Positions 17,683 to 27,142 of a stretch of 64,000 nucleotides of DNA are shown one piece after another. Each line of letters begins with the position of its first letter. The first letter of the stretch is position 1. A model generated the notes under the pieces. It searched no databases, was not told the origin of the DNA, and saw only the letters and a list, made by a program, of their open reading frames with translations. Source of the stretch: UBA5189 sp035631615 (lineage in GTDB: Bacteria > Chloroflexota > Limnocylindria > Limnocylindrales > CSP1-4); assembly GCA_035631615.1 (NCBI GenBank), contig DASQIK010000027.1, positions 124,001-188,000 of the forward strand, in the 5' to 3' direction. A program made the position numbers and the translations under genes.

Positions 17683-19754
17683 GGGAAGTAGAGGTTGTCA
17701 GGTGGGCAGTGGTCCGGCGCCCCGACCTTGATCGGGTAGGACGCGTCGAAGCCGTCGAAGACGGCCAGTGAGTCGAGCGTGCCGTCGCTGCCGGTCAGGA
17801 TCATCCGGCCGACCACCGACCCGTCGGTCCGCGTGAGCACGTGCCAGCCGCCGTCCAGCTCCACGATCCCGCCGAGATCGCCGATCAACTCCGCGCGGCC
17901 CTCCTGCGGCGCCCCCGCGATCGTCGGCGGCGGGCCCAGCCGCATCGGGAATTCGACAGACCACGATTGATCGACGGTCGGCGGGAATCGGTTCCCGAAC
18001 ACCTTGTTCGCCGGGTCCCCGAACCAGTCCCGGTCGCCATGGAACGCGATCGTGCCGTGCCACGGCCCCCCGATGCCTTCGCAGGTCCACAGGTCAAGGG
18101 CAATGGGCATGGTGTAGAAGAACGCGATGATCGTCCGGGTTCCCCTGATCGAGTACGCCTCGGAGTCGTGGTAGGCGACGTCGATCGCCACCGGCGTCGA
18201 CGGCAGGGCCTTTCGCTTCACGGCCGCGACGACGACATCGAACGACTTGTCCGCGGCGAACTTGAACGGGTTGTCGAGCTTGAACAGGTCCGACCACTTG
18301 AACGGGAAGTCGTCCTTGTCCAGGGTCGCCCGCACGACGACCTTGTCATGCTTGAGCTCCCCCTTCCCCGGCGTTCGCTCGTGGACGACGTCGAGGACGA
18401 CCTTCGCCTTGCCGTCGGCGCTGGTGACCTGGGCCTGGTTGCCGCCGGACATGAAGTACTCGCCGTAGCCCGATGCCACCCGAAGGAGCTTGCCGGTGCC
18501 CGCGCCGACGAGCGGCTGGGTGATCGACCAGTGGACCTTGTAGCCCGCCAAGGGCCCGTTCGGCGGGACCTCGATGCCCGCCAGCGCGTAGCAGGACAGC
18601 AGCCCCTGCGACAGGGTCGAGCTGAACTTCGCGGTCGCATCGACCTCGACCTGCGAGATGCCGCCCTCGGTCATGACGTGGAGGCTCGCGGGCTTGGCGT
18701 CGACGTCGAGGGTGGCGCCCAGGTAGAGCAGCAGGATGTTCAGGATCTTGCCGCCCTTCGACCAGATCTGGTCGGCCTTGGAGCCCTTCTTGAGCGCCTC
18801 CGCCTTGTCGACCATGCGTTGGGCAAGCGCTTCCGGGTCGCTCTCCCGCCATTGCTTGAAGATGTGGGCCGCGGTCCGCTTGGCGGCGTCCTTGGCCCCC
18901 GCGGCGGCAAGGCCGTAGCCGGGCTGCTTCGGGCTCTTGAGCGCCAGCTCGACCGCGTCGCACGGGTTCGCCGCCGAAGCAATGCCGACACCGGCGAGGC
19001 GCTCGAGGCCCGAGACGCCGGCTGGTGCGGTCAGGGCGCCCGTCGTCAGCCCACGGGGGTCCGGGGCTTCCACCCTCCCGACGAAGCTCAGCGTCCCGAG
19101 GACGAGCGTCAGCTGGAGCATGTCGAGGTGGAGCTGCCCGGGATCCGCCTCCGCATAGAGCACCTCACCGCGGCTCGCGCTGAGCGCGCGAATGGCCGCT
19201 CCGGCGGTCCGTTCGGCAGGGCCGCTGTCGGCGTCCTTGCCCCACGTGCCGAGCCCGCCCACCAGCACCCCGGGCGACAGCTCGTTCGGGTAGGCGCCCA
19301 GATCGTTGAGATAGCCGCCGAACTGGTCGGGGCTGAGCGCATTGCCGACACGCACGGATGCCGTCAGCGACGGGATCAGCTCGGCGTAGACCGCGGCGTC
19401 GACGAGGACGTAATCGTTGGGCAGCGCAATGACCGGACCGTCGGCGGACACGACCGGCATCCCCGAACGCCGCAGCAGCTCGATCGTGGCCGCGTTCGCC
19501 GTCTCGCCGTTGCCTCCCGTGATCGCGGCAACAAGCGCAACGGCTGCCCTGGCGGGATCCGCGGGCAGGTCACCGAGAGCGCGGAGGCCGCGCGCGTAGG
19601 CCGCCGCCGGCCCCCCGTCCGAGCCCCCTCGGGCGTTCGCCGAGGTCACGAGCGTGGCGCCGAGCGGCAGGGTCGAGGCGAGCAGGACGGCGACGAGGCG
19701 CCGGATAACCCGTCGCGCCGCCGCGCTTCGCCAACCGCGCGCCTGCATTCCCAT
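17679..19754 (-). CDS. large secreted protein of unknown function
   Basis: The 691-residue protein starts at ATG 19754, sharing one base with the upstream stop. It has a signal peptide (positively charged start, then LVAVLLASTLPLGATLVTSA) without a lipobox, so it should be released or held at the surface. The region at about 70-250 is Ala/Gly-rich and helical; the rest looks like beta-domains with isolated cysteines (NPCDAVE, LLSCYAL, LWTCEGIG, DHCPPDN). I see no protease, hydrolase or binding motif. Its coupling to two lipoproteins suggests they act together at the envelope. Confidence 0.65.
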   Translation of the reverse strand: MGMQARGWRSAAARRVIRRLVAVLLASTLPLGATLVTSANARGGSDGGPAAAYARGLRALGDLPADPARAAVALVAAITGGNGETANAATIELLRRSGMPVVSADGPVIALPNDYVLVDAAVYAELIPSLTASVRVGNALSPDQFGGYLNDLGAYPNELSPGVLVGGLGTWGKDADSGPAERTAGAAIRALSASRGEVLYAEADPGQLHLDMLQLTLVLGTLSFVGRVEAPDPRGLTTGALTAPAGVSGLERLAGVGIASAANPCDAVELALKSPKQPGYGLAAAGAKDAAKRTAAHIFKQWRESDPEALAQRMVDKAEALKKGSKADQIWSKGGKILNILLLYLGATLDVDAKPASLHVMTEGGISQVEVDATAKFSSTLSQGLLSCYALAGIEVPPNGPLAGYKVHWSITQPLVGAGTGKLLRVASGYGEYFMSGGNQAQVTSADGKAKVVLDVVHERTPGKGELKHDKVVVRATLDKDDFPFKWSDLFKLDNPFKFAADKSFDVVVAAVKRKALPSTPVAIDVAYHDSEAYSIRGTRTIIAFFYTMPIALDLWTCEGIGGPWHGTIAFHGDRDWFGDPANKVFGNRFPPTVDQSWSVEFPMRLGPPPTIAGAPQEGRAELIGDLGGIVELDGGWHVLTRTDGSVVGRMILTGSDGTLDSLAVFDGFDASYPIKVGAPDHCPPDNLYFP

Positions 19755-20299
19755 CAGGTCTTGCTGATCGTGACCTGGACAGCGGTGACGCCATCGCCGC
19801 TCGGATAGACGTTGACGGCGCCGCCGTACGAACCCGACGAGTCCGTCGCGAAGACCCACGAGATCCCGCCGCTGACCGTCGTCGTCGAGATGATCTGGAA
19901 GCCGGCCTTCGTGATCGCGGTCTGGTAGAACGACTTCAGGGAGTCGATCGCATCGGTGCTGCTGTAGATCCCGAACCACGTGCCCTGGGCCGACGTCTTG
20001 CTGACCTCTGTCGAGTTCGGCGGGACGAGAGCCTTCGCCGCGGTCTCGACATCGCCGCTCGCTCCACCGCCGCCACCGCCCGTCCCGGCAGTCGAGCCAC
20101 CGCCGTTACCGGCGTCGGTCGCCGCCGGGGCCGCCGGCGTCGCGTTCGACCCCGACCCGGCGCTCGACGCCGGCCCACTGGTCGCGGCCGGAGTCCCGCC
20201 GCTGCACGCGGCGAGGAGCCCGGCGATCAGCAGGACGCTCGATGTCCGACGGGCTGTGGATCCGGCGGGGTGAATCCTGGGCGCACTGGACACGGTCAT
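19754..20299 (-). CDS. small exported lipoprotein, unknown function
   Basis: The 181-residue lipoprotein has the lipobox LLAAC (cysteine at about 32) after a hydrophobic segment, then a Gly/Ser/Ala-rich linker to about residue 82. A compact C-terminal domain follows (VETAAKALVPPNSTEVSKTS to the end), with alternating strands and a helix DAIDSLKSFYQTAITKAGF. That pattern of a helix followed by GGISWVFATD is seen in small beta-sandwich sensor or scaffold lipoproteins, but no family can be named. It overlaps the HTH gene by four bases. Confidence 0.65.
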   Translation of the reverse strand: MTVSSAPRIHPAGSTARRTSSVLLIAGLLAACSGGTPAATSGPASSAGSGSNATPAAPAATDAGNGGGSTAGTGGGGGGASGDVETAAKALVPPNSTEVSKTSAQGTWFGIYSSTDAIDSLKSFYQTAITKAGFQIISTTTVSGGISWVFATDSSGSYGGAVNVYPSGDGVTAVQVTISKT

Positions 20300-20580
20300 T
20301 CCCTGGGCTCCTTCGAAGCGTTATCGATGCCTGGATCGGGGTCGGTCGGCGCGAAGAGCGCCAGCTCGGTGCGGGAGCGCAGGCCCAGCTTCCGGATGGC
20401 CTCCGTGAGCTCGGCGCCCACGTCGACGACCGACACGCCGAGGCGCGCCGCCACCTGCTCGTCCGAGAGACCCTCGGCGACCAGTCGGGCGATGCGCGTC
20501 TCGCGTAGGCTGAGGCGGCGGAGGCCTGCGTCCTCGGTCACGTTCGGGATCGTCCGGCGTGCCGGTAACGTCGCGGTCAT
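20296..20580 (-). CDS. small LuxR-type helix-turn-helix regulator
   Basis: The 94-residue protein is little more than a LuxR/GerE DNA-binding domain: LSLRETRIARLVAEGLSDEQ, then VAARLGVSVVDVGAELTEAIRKLGLRSRTEL. No receiver or sensor domain is attached. The ATG at 20580 is 50 bases from the divergent BTAD regulator start, so both promoters share that gap. Its stop overlaps the first lipoprotein start, placing it at the head of the exported-protein operon, which it may autoregulate. The recognition helix is less standard than in NarL proteins. Confidence 0.72.
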   Translation of the reverse strand: MTATLPARRTIPNVTEDAGLRRLSLRETRIARLVAEGLSDEQVAARLGVSVVDVGAELTEAIRKLGLRSRTELALFAPTDPDPGIDNASKEPRE

Positions 20581-20630
20581 ATCCCGGTAATCGGCCCACG
20601 GGAGCGCTTCTTGAGGGAGGGGCGGCTCGA

Positions 20631-23600
20631 TTGGACTTCCGGATCCTCGGGCGCCTCGAGGTGCTGGACGGCGGCCGTGACGTCGCGCCCGCACGCGCCC
20701 AGCCACGCCGGCTCCTTGCCCTGCTGCTGCTGCACGCGAACGAGCGCCTCGCGACGGACCGGCTCATCGAGGCGCTGTGGGGCGAGGATCCACCGGCGAC
20801 CGCCGAGAAGGCCCTCCAGGGCCACATCTCGGTCCTTCGCAAGCTGCTCGGCTCGTCGCGGATCCGGACGGAGGGCACCGGCTACCGGCTCGTGCTCGAG
20901 CCCGGGGAGCTCGACCGCGATCGATTCGTCACCGCGGTCGCCGAAGCCCGAATCGCGCGGGACGCCGCGGGGCGAGCGGCGCGATTCGCAGGTGCGCTGG
21001 CGCTCTGGCGCGGTGACCCGCTGGCCGACCTCGCCGGCGAGCGCTTCGCGGGCCCCGAGATCGCCCACCTCGAGGAGGCCCGCCTTGCCGCGTTCGAGGC
21101 GCGAGCCGAGGCCGAGCTCGACCTCGGCCGTCACGCCGAGCTGATCCCCGACCTCGCGCTCCTGGTCGAACGCCATCCGCTCAGCGAAGGTCTCCGAGCC
21201 AGCCTGATGCTGGCGCTCTACCGGAGCGGCCGCCAGTCGGACGCGTTGCGGGCGTATCGCGAGGGCCGTCGCCACCTTGCCGACGAGCTCGGCATCGATC
21301 CGGGCGCCGAGCTGCAGCGGCTGGAGCGCCGCATCCTCGACCAGGATCCCGCCCTCGACGCCCCGCGCGTCGTCAGCCTCCGACCCGCGCCACCCCGGCA
21401 GGAGCGCAAGACGATCACCCTGCTCGTCGCCGAGGTGGCCGCCGGGACGCCGATGGACCCGGAGGATCTCGACCGGGTCGTCGGTGCAACGATCGATCGA
21501 ATCCGGGTGATCGTGGCGCGCCATGGCGGAACCGCGGAGCGGGTGTTCGCGAACGGGCTCCTCGGCATCTTCGGCGCCCCGCGGGCCCACGACGACGACC
21601 CGGTCCGGGCCGTGCGCGCGGCCCTTGAGCTGCGAGATGCACCTGGTCCCGGCCCGCTCCAGCTCCGCATCGGGATCGATACGGGGATGGCGCTCGTGAC
21701 GATCGATGGGCCGCGCGTCGCCGTCACCGGCGAGGTCCTGGGGACCGCGTCGCGACTCCAGCTGGCAGCCGAGCTCGGCTCGATCGTCGTGAGCGACGTG
21801 ACACATCGGCTGACCGAGCCGGCGTTCGAGTACCAGGCGGGCGGGCCGGGAATCTGGGCGCCGATCGATCGGCGCGCTGCGCCACCGCCGGCCGCACCGG
21901 ACGCGCCCTTTGTCGGGCGGTCGGACGAGCTCGCCGTCCTGGAGCGACTGTTCGCCCGAGCGCGGGACGAGCGCTCGGTCCAGCTCGTCACGATCATGGC
22001 CGAGCCCGGTGGCGGCAAGTCCCGACTGCTGCGCGAGCTCCGGGCGCGGCTCGATGCCTCGGCGACGCCGCCGCTCTGGCGGCAGGGCAGCTGCCTGCCG
22101 TACGGCGAGGGCGTGACCTACTCGGCGCTGGGCGAGATCGTCAAGACCCACGCCGGCATCCTCGAGTCCGATGACGGCCCGGCGTCAGCCGCCAAGGTCG
22201 CCGCGGCGGTCGCGGACCTCGAGCCGGATGACACGCGGCGGGCCTGGCTGGAACGAAGCCTCCGAGCGCTGGTCGGCATCGAGAGGACGGCCGCGTCGGG
22301 CGACCGCGAGCAGGCGTTCGCGGCCTGGCGCCAGCTCCTCGAGGCGATCGCCGGGCGCGCACCGCTCGTCGTCGCGTTCGAGGACATCCACTGGGCCGAC
22401 GACGCGCTCCTCGAGTTCCTCGACAACGTGGTCGCGCGGGCCAGCGGCGTCCCCCTGATGGTCATCTGCACCGCGCGGCTCGAGCTGCTCGAGAGCCATC
22501 CTGCGTGGGCCGGTGGCAAGCGCAACGCGACGACGATCGCGCTCGAGCCGCTGCGCCCGGTCGACACCGAGGCGCTGCTCCATGCCCTGCTCGGCCGACC
22601 TCCGGACGGCGACGCAGTCAGGCGAGCAGGCGGCAATCCGCTGTTCGCGCACGAGCTGGCTCGAGTCGTCGGGGAATCGGCCGCCCTCGAGGGGACGGAC
22701 GTTCCCGAGTCGCTGCAGGCGGTCATCGCCGCTCACCTCGACACGCTCGCGCCCGAGCTCAAGGCCGTCGCCGCCGATGCCGCGGTGGTTGGCGAGGTCT
22801 TCTGGCCGGGGGCGGTCGCGACGATGGCGACGGTCGATGCGGACGAGGTCGAAGCGCGGCTCGCGCGGTTGGTGGCGCACGACATCGCCCGCCGCCGGCG
22901 GCCATCGTCCGTCGAGCGGCAGACCGAATACGCGTTCCTGCACGCGCTGGTCCGCGACGTCGCATACGCGCAGATTCCGCGCCGCGACCGGATTGCCAAG
23001 CACCGCGCCGTCGGCGATTGGATCGAGCTGCTTGCCGGCGATCGGGTCGGCCATCACGCCGAGCTCGTGGCCCACCACTACGTGCAGGCGCTCGAGATCG
23101 CCCGCGGGCTCGGCGTGGACGGTGAGGCTCCCGAGCTCTCCGAACGTGCCCGGACCTTCCTGACGCTCGCCGGCGAGGCGGCTCGATCCGTCGACATCCG
23201 CGAGGCGGAGCCCTTCTTTCGGCGTGCGCTGGACCTGACACCCGCCGACAACCCGACCCATGGCCGGCTTCTCAGCCGATTGAGCGAAGTCGCGGAGCTG
23301 ACCGGCCATCTCGTCGAGGCCGAGCGCCTGTCGGGACAGGCGATGGACGAGCTCGAGCGGCACGGCGATCGGCTGGGCGCCGGGGAGGCCATGGGCGTCC
23401 TCGTCGCGACGATGTGGCGGCTCGGGCGCCCCGAGGGCGAGCGACGCCGAGTCGCGGCGAAGGCCGTGCGCACCCTCGAGCAGCTCGAGCCGGGGCCGGA
23501 GCTGGTCCGCGCGTACTCGCGGATGGCGACCCACGAGCTCCACGCGGGTCGCGCCGGCGCCTGCGGGGCGTGGTCGCGCAAGGCGCTTGCCGTGGCCGAT

Positions 23601-24611
23601 CGACTGGGGGTGCCCGCCCTCAAGGTCCAGCCGCTCAATCACCTCGGGATCGCGCGCTTCGAGTCCGGCGTCGAGGCCGGCATTGACGACATCCGGGAGG
23701 CTGTCCGGCTCGGGCAGGAGGCAGGGTTGACCTGGGAGACCGCGACCGCCCACGCGAACCTGGCGGCGACCATCTGGGTTACAGACGGCCCACGTGCCGC
23801 TCTCGAGGTCAAGGCTGCGGCGCGGGAGTTCGCCTCGAGCCGCGGCCTCGACGCGCTGGAGAAGCAGATCAAGGCGGAATCGCTCTGGCAGCTGCATGAC
23901 GCCGGCTTGTGGGACGACGCGCTCGTTGCCGCTGACGAGGTGGTAACCCGGGATCGCGAGGGCGCCTCGAGCCGCGTCTCGGTCATGGCCCAGACCGTGA
24001 AGGCGAGGATCCTTGCCGAGCGCGGGGACGCTCGCGGGGCGAGCGATCTGGAGCCGCAGTTCCTCGACCGCGCCCGCGAGCTGCGCGATCCACAGGATTT
24101 GGGCCCGGCCCTCGCCGCCGGTGCCGCGACCAGGCTGGCCCTCGGCGACGTGACGGCGGCGGCGGGCCTGATCGAGGAGCTGGAGCGGGTGACGCGCGGC
24201 CGGGATCCCTCGCAGCGCATCCACGAGCTGCCGCATGCCGCTCGAATCTGCCTCGCCGCCGGCACGATCGACGTAGCCGAGGCACTCGTCCCGCACCGGA
24301 ACGTGCCGACCTACGCGCGAGCGCGCCTGTGCCTCGCCTCGGCCCGGGCGATCAGCGCCGAGTCACGCTGCAGCGTCGCCGAAGCCGCCGACCTCCATGC
24401 CACCGCGGCCGACGGCTGGCGGGACTTTGGCAATCCACTGGAGGAGGCGCACGCGCGGATCGGCCAGGCGCGCTGCCGCGAGGCCCTCGGTCAGGGCGAC
24501 CTCGCGGCCGGCGCGCTCGGCGTGGCGAGGCGAATCGGGCGTGGACTGGGCGCCGTCGTGCTCCTGCGCGATGCCGACCGAGTCGGCGCCGCGACGACCC
24601 GCGAGGTGTAG
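20631..24611 (+). CDS. BTAD (SARP-like) regulator with pseudo-cyclase, ATPase and TPR-like regions
   Basis: The 1326-residue protein has a winged-helix DNA-binding domain (about 1-90; RILGRLEVLDGG), then a BTAD domain to about 245. Next comes a class III cyclase-like domain (about 255-415) that has lost key residues: LLVAEVAAG stands where metal-binding D is expected, and ANGLLGIFGA replaces GDxxLAxF. An AAA/STAND ATPase follows, with Walker A AEPGGGKSRLL near 463 and a Walker B-like VVAFEDIHWADD. Helical repeats fill the C-terminal 600 residues. The start is TTG 20631 with GGGAGGGG eight bases upstream; an earlier ATG would overlap the divergent gene. It probably controls the adjacent exported-protein operon, with the dead cyclase acting as a scaffold or nucleotide sensor. 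Confidence 0.82.
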   Translation: MDFRILGRLEVLDGGRDVAPARAQPRRLLALLLLHANERLATDRLIEALWGEDPPATAEKALQGHISVLRKLLGSSRIRTEGTGYRLVLEPGELDRDRFVTAVAEARIARDAAGRAARFAGALALWRGDPLADLAGERFAGPEIAHLEEARLAAFEARAEAELDLGRHAELIPDLALLVERHPLSEGLRASLMLALYRSGRQSDALRAYREGRRHLADELGIDPGAELQRLERRILDQDPALDAPRVVSLRPAPPRQERKTITLLVAEVAAGTPMDPEDLDRVVGATIDRIRVIVARHGGTAERVFANGLLGIFGAPRAHDDDPVRAVRAALELRDAPGPGPLQLRIGIDTGMALVTIDGPRVAVTGEVLGTASRLQLAAELGSIVVSDVTHRLTEPAFEYQAGGPGIWAPIDRRAAPPPAAPDAPFVGRSDELAVLERLFARARDERSVQLVTIMAEPGGGKSRLLRELRARLDASATPPLWRQGSCLPYGEGVTYSALGEIVKTHAGILESDDGPASAAKVAAAVADLEPDDTRRAWLERSLRALVGIERTAASGDREQAFAAWRQLLEAIAGRAPLVVAFEDIHWADDALLEFLDNVVARASGVPLMVICTARLELLESHPAWAGGKRNATTIALEPLRPVDTEALLHALLGRPPDGDAVRRAGGNPLFAHELARVVGESAALEGTDVPESLQAVIAAHLDTLAPELKAVAADAAVVGEVFWPGAVATMATVDADEVEARLARLVAHDIARRRRPSSVERQTEYAFLHALVRDVAYAQIPRRDRIAKHRAVGDWIELLAGDRVGHHAELVAHHYVQALEIARGLGVDGEAPELSERARTFLTLAGEAARSVDIREAEPFFRRALDLTPADNPTHGRLLSRLSEVAELTGHLVEAERLSGQAMDELERHGDRLGAGEAMGVLVATMWRLGRPEGERRRVAAKAVRTLEQLEPGPELVRAYSRMATHELHAGRAGACGAWSRKALAVADRLGVPALKVQPLNHLGIARFESGVEAGIDDIREAVRLGQEAGLTWETATAHANLAATIWVTDGPRAALEVKAAAREFASSRGLDALEKQIKAESLWQLHDAGLWDDALVAADEVVTRDREGASSRVSVMAQTVKARILAERGDARGASDLEPQFLDRARELRDPQDLGPALAAGAATRLALGDVTAAAGLIEELERVTRGRDPSQRIHELPHAARICLAAGTIDVAEALVPHRNVPTYARARLCLASARAISAESRCSVAEAADLHATAADGWRDFGNPLEEAHARIGQARCREALGQGDLAAGALGVARRIGRGLGAVVLLRDADRVGAATTREV

Positions 24612-24633
24612 CGCGCAGGCTCCACGCCGAACG

Positions 24634-26016
24634 CTACGCGTCGACCTCGCCGTCGTGCAGGCCGCCGGCGGCGGCCGCTTGACGGGCAGCCTCGTCCGGA
24701 TGGGCGGTGACCTCGGCAACCGCCTCGCCGAAGATGCGCACCCCGGTCTCGATGTCGCCGGCCGACGCGACGAGCGGCGGGCACAGCCGAACCGTCTGCA
24801 CCCCACACTCGAGGACGAGCAGGCCGCGCTGGAAGCACGCCCACTGGACCGCCTCGGCGAGCTTCGGGCCGGCGAACTCGACGCCGATCATCAGACCAAG
24901 GCCGCGAACGTCGATGATGGCCTTCGGGAGCCTGGCCTGGAGGTCGCGGAGGAGGGCCATCGCCTGCTTGCCGCGCGCGGCGGCGTTGTCGACGAGGCCG
25001 CCCTCGAGGAGCTCGATCGTGGCGAGGGCCGCCGCGCAGGCAATCGGGTTGCCGCCATACGTCGAGCCATGGGCGCCGGTGCCCCACGACTCCATGATCT
25101 CGGCGCGGGCGACCATGGCCCCGAGCGGCATGCCCGACGCGATGCCCTTGGCGACGAGGAGGATGTCCGGCTCGACGTCGAAGTGCTCGACCGCCCACAT
25201 CTTCCCCGTCCGCCCGGCCCCGGACTGGATCTCGTCCGCCACGAGCAGGATGCCGTGCTTCGTGCACAGCTCACGGAGTCCCTGGAGGAAGCCGTCCTCC
25301 GGGACGATGTAGCCGCCCTCGCCCTGGACCGGCTCGATCACCATCGCGGCGACCTCGTCGGCCGGAATGAGGCGGTTGAACAGGACGTCGTCGAACCACT
25401 TGAGATCCTCGACGTGCCCGTACGGCGCGTGGTAGATCCCCGGCAGGAGCGGGTCGAACCGCGCGTGGTACTTGGCCTTCGAGGCGGTGAGGCTGACGGC
25501 GCCGTAGGTGCGGCCGTGGAAGCCACCCAGGAATCCGACGATGTAGGGCCGGCCCGTGAAATGGCGGGACAGCTTCATCGACGCCTCGACGACCTCGGCG
25601 CCCGAGTTCCCGAGATACGTCCGGAGCCTGCCCTTCATCGGCGCGATGCGCGCGATCGCGGCGGCCGCCTCGGCGTAGATCGGGAGGTAGAAGTCCGACG
25701 CCGAGTAATGGATCAGCTCCGCTGCCTGCTCCTTGATCGCGCCCACGACGCGCGGATGGCCGTGCCCGGTCGAGTTCACCGCGATCCCCGCGGCGAAGTC
25801 CAGGAAGAGGTTGCCGTCGATGTCCTCGAGGGCCATCCCCTGCCCGCGCACGGGCACGATCGGGTAGGCGCGCGGCAGGCTCGGCGACGTCCACATCTCG
25901 TCGAACTTGACGTGCTCGCGCGCCCTGGGGCCGGGGATCTCCGTGATCAGGTCCGGGAGCGGCCGATCGGAGATCGGGCGCGCGGCGCGGTCAGACGAAG
26001 CCATGAACTGGGCCAC
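24634..26016 (-). CDS. class III PLP aminotransferase (ornithine/4-aminobutyrate type)
   Basis: The 460-residue enzyme has all the hallmarks of the family: GNSGAEVVEASMKLSR near 136, FHGRTYGAVSLTASK near 166, VIEPVQGEGGY near 226, D261 in LLVADEIQSGAGRTG, and the PLP lysine K290 in LLVAKGIASGMPLG. It transfers an omega-amino group to 2-oxoglutarate. The P5C dehydrogenase gene nearby makes ornithine aminotransferase a likely job; 4-aminobutyrate aminotransferase is equally consistent. The GTG at 26016 is chosen because CGAGGTG lies just upstream; ATG 26004 is an alternative. A perfect 19-bp palindrome lies about 30 bases upstream. Confidence 0.85.
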   Translation of the reverse strand: MAQFMASSDRAARPISDRPLPDLITEIPGPRAREHVKFDEMWTSPSLPRAYPIVPVRGQGMALEDIDGNLFLDFAAGIAVNSTGHGHPRVVGAIKEQAAELIHYSASDFYLPIYAEAAAAIARIAPMKGRLRTYLGNSGAEVVEASMKLSRHFTGRPYIVGFLGGFHGRTYGAVSLTASKAKYHARFDPLLPGIYHAPYGHVEDLKWFDDVLFNRLIPADEVAAMVIEPVQGEGGYIVPEDGFLQGLRELCTKHGILLVADEIQSGAGRTGKMWAVEHFDVEPDILLVAKGIASGMPLGAMVARAEIMESWGTGAHGSTYGGNPIACAAALATIELLEGGLVDNAAARGKQAMALLRDLQARLPKAIIDVRGLGLMIGVEFAGPKLAEAVQWACFQRGLLVLECGVQTVRLCPPLVASAGDIETGVRIFGEAVAEVTAHPDEAARQAAAAGGLHDGEVDA

Positions 26017-26044
26017 CGGACACCTCGGAGCGATCGATCGACGA

Positions 26045-26063
26045 CTGCATAGGACCTATGCAG
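26045..26063. promoter_or_regulatory. 19-bp palindromic operator upstream of the aminotransferase
   Basis: CTGCATAGGACCTATGCAG is a perfect nine-base inverted repeat around one central base, 29 bases before the aminotransferase start. It is AT-richer than its surroundings and sits where a promoter should be, so a repressor or activator of amine catabolism is the likely reader. The regulator is not identified. Confidence 0.6.
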
Positions 26064-26121
26064 ATTGGATATTCCGGGTCGAGTCTACCAGCCGCCAGGG
26101 GCGAATCGGCTCCGTTCCGAG

Positions 26122-27090
26122 TCAGCTCGGGAAGCTTGGATCGGCGCCAAGGACGACGAAGCTCGTCACGACGAAGCGAGACCCGCAGTACGCGGTGGCT
26201 ACCGAGCTCGCAATCGGTTTGTCGGTGCCGTCGACCGCCTGCGGCGCGATGACGCATCCAGGCGCCCGCGAGTCGTGGAAATGCCCCGTGACGCGGATGA
26301 TCGCGCCGTTGGGGGGCGCGGCGGGTCCGCCCGGCGGGAAATGCGCGGCGAAGGGGCCGACCTGCGTCGCCGGGTTGACGGACAGGAAGCTGAAGTCGAG
26401 GGGACCGGCGAGCCAGGCAGGCGTGAACATGCCCGGAGCGGCTCCGCCGCAGCCGCCGCAGCCATAGGTTCCGGTGAGCACGATGGGCTGCGTGTTGAAG
26501 CAGTTGGCGAGCTCCGAGTCGAGCATCGCCTCGACATTGCGAAGGTCGACCTGGGTCGGGCAGCGGGGCGCGACGGGCTCGAGAAACGGGCTTGAGGCCG
26601 TCCCTGCGGCAAGCCATCCTGTCAGCGGGTCAATCCCGGCGACGAATGGCGTCGGCAGCGGCGGCACGCTGCCGTCCTTCTCGAGGAGCGCCTGGTATCC
26701 GAGGTACCACGTGTAGCCGTCTGCCTTGATCCCCCAGTCGCTGACCAGGAAGACGGAGTTCTTCGGGGCCGTCGCGATCTTCGTGCCGGCCGTGCTCGGA
26801 CGGGCCCGGACGTTCAAGCCGCTGACCATCACGCGCATCCCGAACTGCGGGGCGAAACGCGCCTCGGGCGGGTAGTACAGGTCGACGGCGGGCGCCGACG
26901 GAGGAGGCGTCGTGGCGATCGGGGAAGCCGCGGGCGACACAGGCGTGCCCGAAGGCGAGGGCCCGCCGGTGCCCGTCGGCATCGGCGATGTGGCGGCCGA
27001 GGGCGAAGCGATGCCCGCACTGCCAGCGGGCGCCCCTGTGCAGCCCACGACTGCGACGAGCACGAATCCGATGAGCGCCGCGCGAATCAT
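26122..27090 (-). CDS. lipoprotein with SH3-like segment, unknown function
   Basis: The 322-residue protein begins with a signal sequence ending LVAVVGCTGAP (lipobox cysteine about 17) and a Pro/Ser/Thr-rich linker to about 70. An SH3b-like stretch follows: SGLNVRARPSTAGTKIATAP, then a tryptophan-rich WGIKADGYTWYLGYQAL. The C-terminal half is a cysteine-containing domain (CPTQVDLRNVEAML, GTYGCGGCGG, APGCVIAPQAVDG) of unknown fold. The ATG has a good GGGAGG site. It lies between two amino-acid catabolic genes, but no functional link is visible. Confidence 0.65.
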   Translation of the reverse strand: MIRAALIGFVLVAVVGCTGAPAGSAGIASPSAATSPMPTGTGGPSPSGTPVSPAASPIATTPPPSAPAVDLYYPPEARFAPQFGMRVMVSGLNVRARPSTAGTKIATAPKNSVFLVSDWGIKADGYTWYLGYQALLEKDGSVPPLPTPFVAGIDPLTGWLAAGTASSPFLEPVAPRCPTQVDLRNVEAMLDSELANCFNTQPIVLTGTYGCGGCGGAAPGMFTPAWLAGPLDFSFLSVNPATQVGPFAAHFPPGGPAAPPNGAIIRVTGHFHDSRAPGCVIAPQAVDGTDKPIASSVATAYCGSRFVVTSFVVLGADPSFPS

Positions 27091-27142
27091 CGACGAACCT
27101 CCCGCTGCCGCTTGGACGAGGGACATGGCAGCGGTGCGATGG

